DNA of 64,000 bases, taken from the NCBI RefSeq assembly GCF_045038405.1, contig NZ_CP173660.1:2046001-2110000 (forward strand). Direction: 5' to 3'. Shown here piece by piece: positions 61,613 through 64,000 of this stretch (within the stretch, counting starts at the first letter, position 1; every line of letters starts with the position of its first letter). The DNA comes from Sellimonas caecigallum. GTDB taxonomy: Bacteria > Bacillota > Clostridia > Lachnospirales > Lachnospiraceae. The notes under the pieces are model-generated. The model saw nothing but the letters and a program-made list of their open reading frames with translations. It was not told the origin of the DNA and did not search any database. A program made the translations under genes and the position numbers.

Positions 61613-62653
61613 ATGATTAGAGCAGGGATTATCGGTTCTACAGGATATGCAGGCGGCGAGCTTGTGAGGATCCTCATGGGACATAAAGATACGGAGATCA
61701 AATGGTATGGCTCCAGAAGTTATATAGATAAGAAGTACGCGGATGTCTACCAAAATATGTTTCAGATCGTGGACGACATCTGTAAAGACGATAATATGGA
61801 AGAGCTGGCAGATAAGGTGGATGTGATTTTTACTGCGACACCGCAAGGATTCTGCGCTTCTTTGCTGAATGAGAAGATTCTTTCCAAAACAAAGGTTGTT
61901 GACTTGAGCGCGGATTTCCGCATCAAGGATCAGCGGACGTACGAGCAGTGGTACAAGATCGAGCACAAGAGTCCGCAGTTTCTGGACGAAGCAGTATATG
62001 GGCTCTGTGAGATCAACAGGGAAAAGATAAAAGGGGCAAGGATTGTTGCCAATCCGGGCTGCTATCCGACTTGTTCCATTTTGTCCGTGTATCCTCTTGC
62101 AAAAGAAGGGATTATCGATATGAATACACTGATCATTGACGCCAAGTCCGGGACGTCAGGGGCGGGAAGAGGTGCCAAGGTAGATAACCTCTACTGCGAA
62201 GTTAATGAAAACATCAAGGCATACGGGGTGGCCGGACATCGCCACACACCGGAGATCGAGGAGCAGCTCACATATGCTTCCGGAGTACCAACCGTGCTGA
62301 ATTTTACACCGCACCTTGTGCCGATGAACAGAGGGATCCTTGTGACAGGTTACGCATCACTGAAGAAAGAAGTGTCCTATGAAGAAGTAAAAGCAATATA
62401 TGATGCTTATTATAAAAAGGAACAGTTTGTACGTGTTCTGGAAAAAGATGTCTGCCCTCAGACGAAATGGGTGGAGGGAAGCAACTACGTGGACGTGAAC
62501 TTCAAGATCGATCCGAGGACAAGAAGGATCATCATGATGGGAGCCATGGACAATCTTGTGAAAGGAGCGGCAGGACAGGCGGTACAGAACATGAATCTCA
62601 TGTTTGGCCTTCCGGAAAACGAAGGCCTCAATCTTGTTCCGATGTTCCCGTAA
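61613..62653 (+). CDS. argC: N-acetyl-gamma-glutamyl-phosphate reductase
   Basis: ArgC reduces N-acetylglutamyl phosphate with NADPH in the acetyl-cycle of arginine synthesis. The 346-residue product has the N-terminal GSTGYAGGELVRIL motif and the catalytic cysteine C150 in NPGCYPTC. Length is typical of the long ArgC type. The ATG at 61613 has AAAGGA upstream; an earlier in-frame start at 61472 would run through the promoter and ArgR boxes. The GNAT gene starts 13 bases after the stop, and argJ follows, so this is the first gene of an arginine operon that continues beyond the window. Confidence 0.97.
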   Translation: MIRAGIIGSTGYAGGELVRILMGHKDTEIKWYGSRSYIDKKYADVYQNMFQIVDDICKDDNMEELADKVDVIFTATPQGFCASLLNEKILSKTKVVDLSADFRIKDQRTYEQWYKIEHKSPQFLDEAVYGLCEINREKIKGARIVANPGCYPTCSILSVYPLAKEGIIDMNTLIIDAKSGTSGAGRGAKVDNLYCEVNENIKAYGVAGHRHTPEIEEQLTYASGVPTVLNFTPHLVPMNRGILVTGYASLKKEVSYEEVKAIYDAYYKKEQFVRVLEKDVCPQTKWVEGSNYVDVNFKIDPRTRRIIMMGAMDNLVKGAAGQAVQNMNLMFGLPENEGLNLVPMFP

Positions 62654-62666
62654 AGTAAAATAAAAA

Positions 62667-63113
62667 ATGACAATTCGGGTAATGACAATCGAAGACTATG
62701 ATCAGGTGTATGCACTTTGGAAAAGCATACACGGGTTTGGGATACGCAGTATTGACGACTCCAGGGATGGGGTAGAGCGGTTTTTGAAAAGGAATCCTAC
62801 CACCAGCGTGGTGGCGGAGGCGGACGGAAAGATCGTGGGATGCATCCTTTGCGGACATGACGGACGGCGCGGCTGCTTTTACCACGTCTGTGTAGAAGAA
62901 GCTTATCGGAAACACGGCATCGGAAAACAGATGGTGGCCGTTTCCATGCATGCTCTGCGGGAAGAAGGCATAAATAAAGTATCCCTCATCGCATTTACGG
63001 AAAATGACATCGGCAATGCATTCTGGAATAAGATCGGATGGACAAAACGGGAAGATCTGAATTATTATGATTTTACACTGAATGAGGAGAATATTACGAC
63101 ATTTATCAAATAA
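62667..63113 (+). CDS. GNAT-family N-acetyltransferase in the arg operon
   Basis: A 148-residue acetyltransferase of the GNAT fold. The acetyl-CoA-binding motif is YRKHGIGKQMV near residue 85, preceded by the beta-strand FYHVCVEE. It resembles YpeA/RimI-type small acetyltransferases; the substrate is unknown. It lies between argC and argJ in the same direction. No clear ribosome binding site is visible before the ATG at 62667; the spacer is an A-rich stretch, and an alternative ATG lies at 62682. An N-acetylglutamate synthase role would fit the position, but the protein is shorter than ArgA, so this is only a guess. Confidence 0.85.
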   Translation: MTIRVMTIEDYDQVYALWKSIHGFGIRSIDDSRDGVERFLKRNPTTSVVAEADGKIVGCILCGHDGRRGCFYHVCVEEAYRKHGIGKQMVAVSMHALREEGINKVSLIAFTENDIGNAFWNKIGWTKREDLNYYDFTLNEENITTFIK

Positions 63114-63129
63114 CAGGAGGAAGCGGAAC

Positions 63130-64000
63130 ATGAAAGTTGTAACAGGAGGAGTGACAAAAGCAAAAGGATTTGAAGCTGCCAGCACAGCGGCAAAGATCAA
63201 GTATCAGGACCGGACAGACATGGCGCTCATATACAGTGAAAAGCCTTGTGTGGCAGCAGGGACATTTACGACAAACGTCGTGAAAGCGGCGCCGGTCAAA
63301 TGGGACAGAAAGATCGTGGAGAGCGGTCAGCCGGTCCACGCGGTTGTTGTAAATTCCGGAATTGCAAATGCCTGCACTGGCGCGGAAGGGATGGGATACT
63401 GTGAAGAGACTGCGAAGGCGGCAGGGGAAGCTCTTGGGATCCCGTCTGGAAGCGTCGTGCTTGGATCCACAGGAGTTATCGGAAAACAGCTCCCTATCGA
63501 TCGCATCAAAGCAGGGGTAGGAGAACTTGTCAAAAAGAAAAATGACAGCCTTGAGAACGGCACGCTGGCGGCAAAAGCGATCATGACGACAGATACAAAA
63601 GAGAAGGAACTGGCAGTGGAGATCGAGATCGGAGACAAGACCGTTACCATCGGAGGGATGGCAAAAGGATCCGGAATGATCCACCCGAATATGTGCACAA
63701 TGCTCAGTTTTATCACGACCGATGCAGTCATCGGAAAAGAAGCCCTTCAGAAGGCGCTGAGCCAGGATGTGGATGATACGTACAACATGATCTCTGTGGA
63801 CGGCGACACCTCCACAAACGACACCGTGCTCCTTCTTGCCAACGGGGCTGCGGGCAATGAAGAGATCAAAGAAGGGACGGAGGATTTTGATACCTTCGCG
63901 GAAGCGCTCCACGAGATCAATGTGTATCTGGCAAAACGGATCGCAGGCGACGGGGAGGGGGCGACAGCCCTTTTTGAGGCGACGGTCGTTGGATGTGAAT
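63130..64000 (+). CDS. argJ: bifunctional ornithine acetyltransferase/N-acetylglutamate synthase (partial)
   Basis: ArgJ recycles the acetyl group from N-acetylornithine to glutamate and in the bifunctional form also uses acetyl-CoA. The first 290 residues are present; the frame runs off the window end. GSTGVIGKQLP and the self-cleavage region KGSGMIHPNMCTML are conserved, with the nucleophile Thr intact but Cys in place of the usual Ala before it. The ATG follows AGGAGG by nine bases. It is the third gene of the argC operon, and argB and argD are expected beyond the end. Confidence 0.96.
   Translation, partial: MKVVTGGVTKAKGFEAASTAAKIKYQDRTDMALIYSEKPCVAAGTFTTNVVKAAPVKWDRKIVESGQPVHAVVVNSGIANACTGAEGMGYCEETAKAAGEALGIPSGSVVLGSTGVIGKQLPIDRIKAGVGELVKKKNDSLENGTLAAKAIMTTDTKEKELAVEIEIGDKTVTIGGMAKGSGMIHPNMCTMLSFITTDAVIGKEALQKALSQDVDDTYNMISVDGDTSTNDTVLLLANGAAGNEEIKEGTEDFDTFAEALHEINVYLAKRIAGDGEGATALFEATVVGCE

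Noticed and set aside
1..64000. CRISPR arrays, insertion sequences, prophage or attachment sites
   Set aside because: No regularly spaced repeats, transposase, integrase or phage structural genes were seen; the repeats noticed are terminators and T-box stems.

Overview
This window looks like a chromosomal segment from a Gram-positive member of the Clostridia, most likely the family Lachnospiraceae. The evidence is the gene content (tdh-kbl threonine catabolism, a ChvE/GguAB-type sugar ABC transporter, an EF-G-like GTPase with a degenerate G4 motif), moderate GC, AGGAGG-type ribosome binding sites, sigma-A promoters with 17-bp spacers, T-box leaders and many short intrinsic terminators. No insertion sequence, prophage or CRISPR array is visible. 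Genus and species cannot be fixed from the sequence alone.

Layout. 0-5 kb: leuCD, an NhaC-type antiporter, threonine synthase and a small membrane protein. 5-9.6 kb: a MoxR-DUF58-transglutaminase cassette. 9.6-12.1 kb: a 6S RNA gene, a SpoIID-like protein and a YihY/BrkB protein. 12.1-17.8 kb: a yybP-ykoY (Mn2+) riboswitch in front of an uncharacterised 146-residue protein, then a Phe T-box leader with pheS-pheT-queA. 18-22.3 kb: YitT, a Crp/Fnr regulator, tRNA-Ser(CGA) and tdh-kbl. 22.7-26.7 kb: a monosaccharide ABC transporter with an intra-operon hairpin. 26.8-29.7 kb: trkA-trkH potassium uptake. 29.7-33.7 kb (minus strand): tyrA-aroA-radical SAM-DUF5714. 33.9-38.4 kb: the EF-G-like GTPase, a large unknown membrane protein and a mini P-loop protein. 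38.6-41.4 kb: a Leu T-box leader and leuS. 41.5-44.2 kb: an AT-rich small membrane gene, an S33 peptidase and an NAD-dependent epimerase. 44.2-50.9 kb: an accessory-looking cluster of a LytTR regulator, a sensorless GHKL kinase, two ABC half-exporters, an AadE-like nucleotidyltransferase and an Imm5-like protein. 51-55.6 kb: an NSS transporter, then a RAT/terminator switch with ptsG and its antiterminator glcT. 55.6-60.1 kb: ABC-F ATPase, Gfo/Idh oxidoreductase, C26 peptidase and M19 dipeptidase. 60.1-64 kb: divergent argG and argC-GNAT-argJ around an AT-rich region with ArgR-like boxes; argJ is cut by the window end.

How it works together. Much of the window is amino-acid biosynthesis and translation (Leu, Thr, Tyr/aromatic, Arg, PheRS, LeuRS), and RNA-level control is prominent: two T-boxes, a Mn2+ riboswitch, a RAT antiterminator and 6S RNA. 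The observations most worth following are the Mn2+ riboswitch that controls a single unknown gene, the 44.2-50.9 kb kinase/exporter/resistance/immunity cluster with a strong terminator between regulator and exporters, and the radical SAM plus DUF5714 pair at the end of the tyrA-aroA operon. Gene starts were chosen from ribosome binding sites, so several are shorter than the longest open frame.
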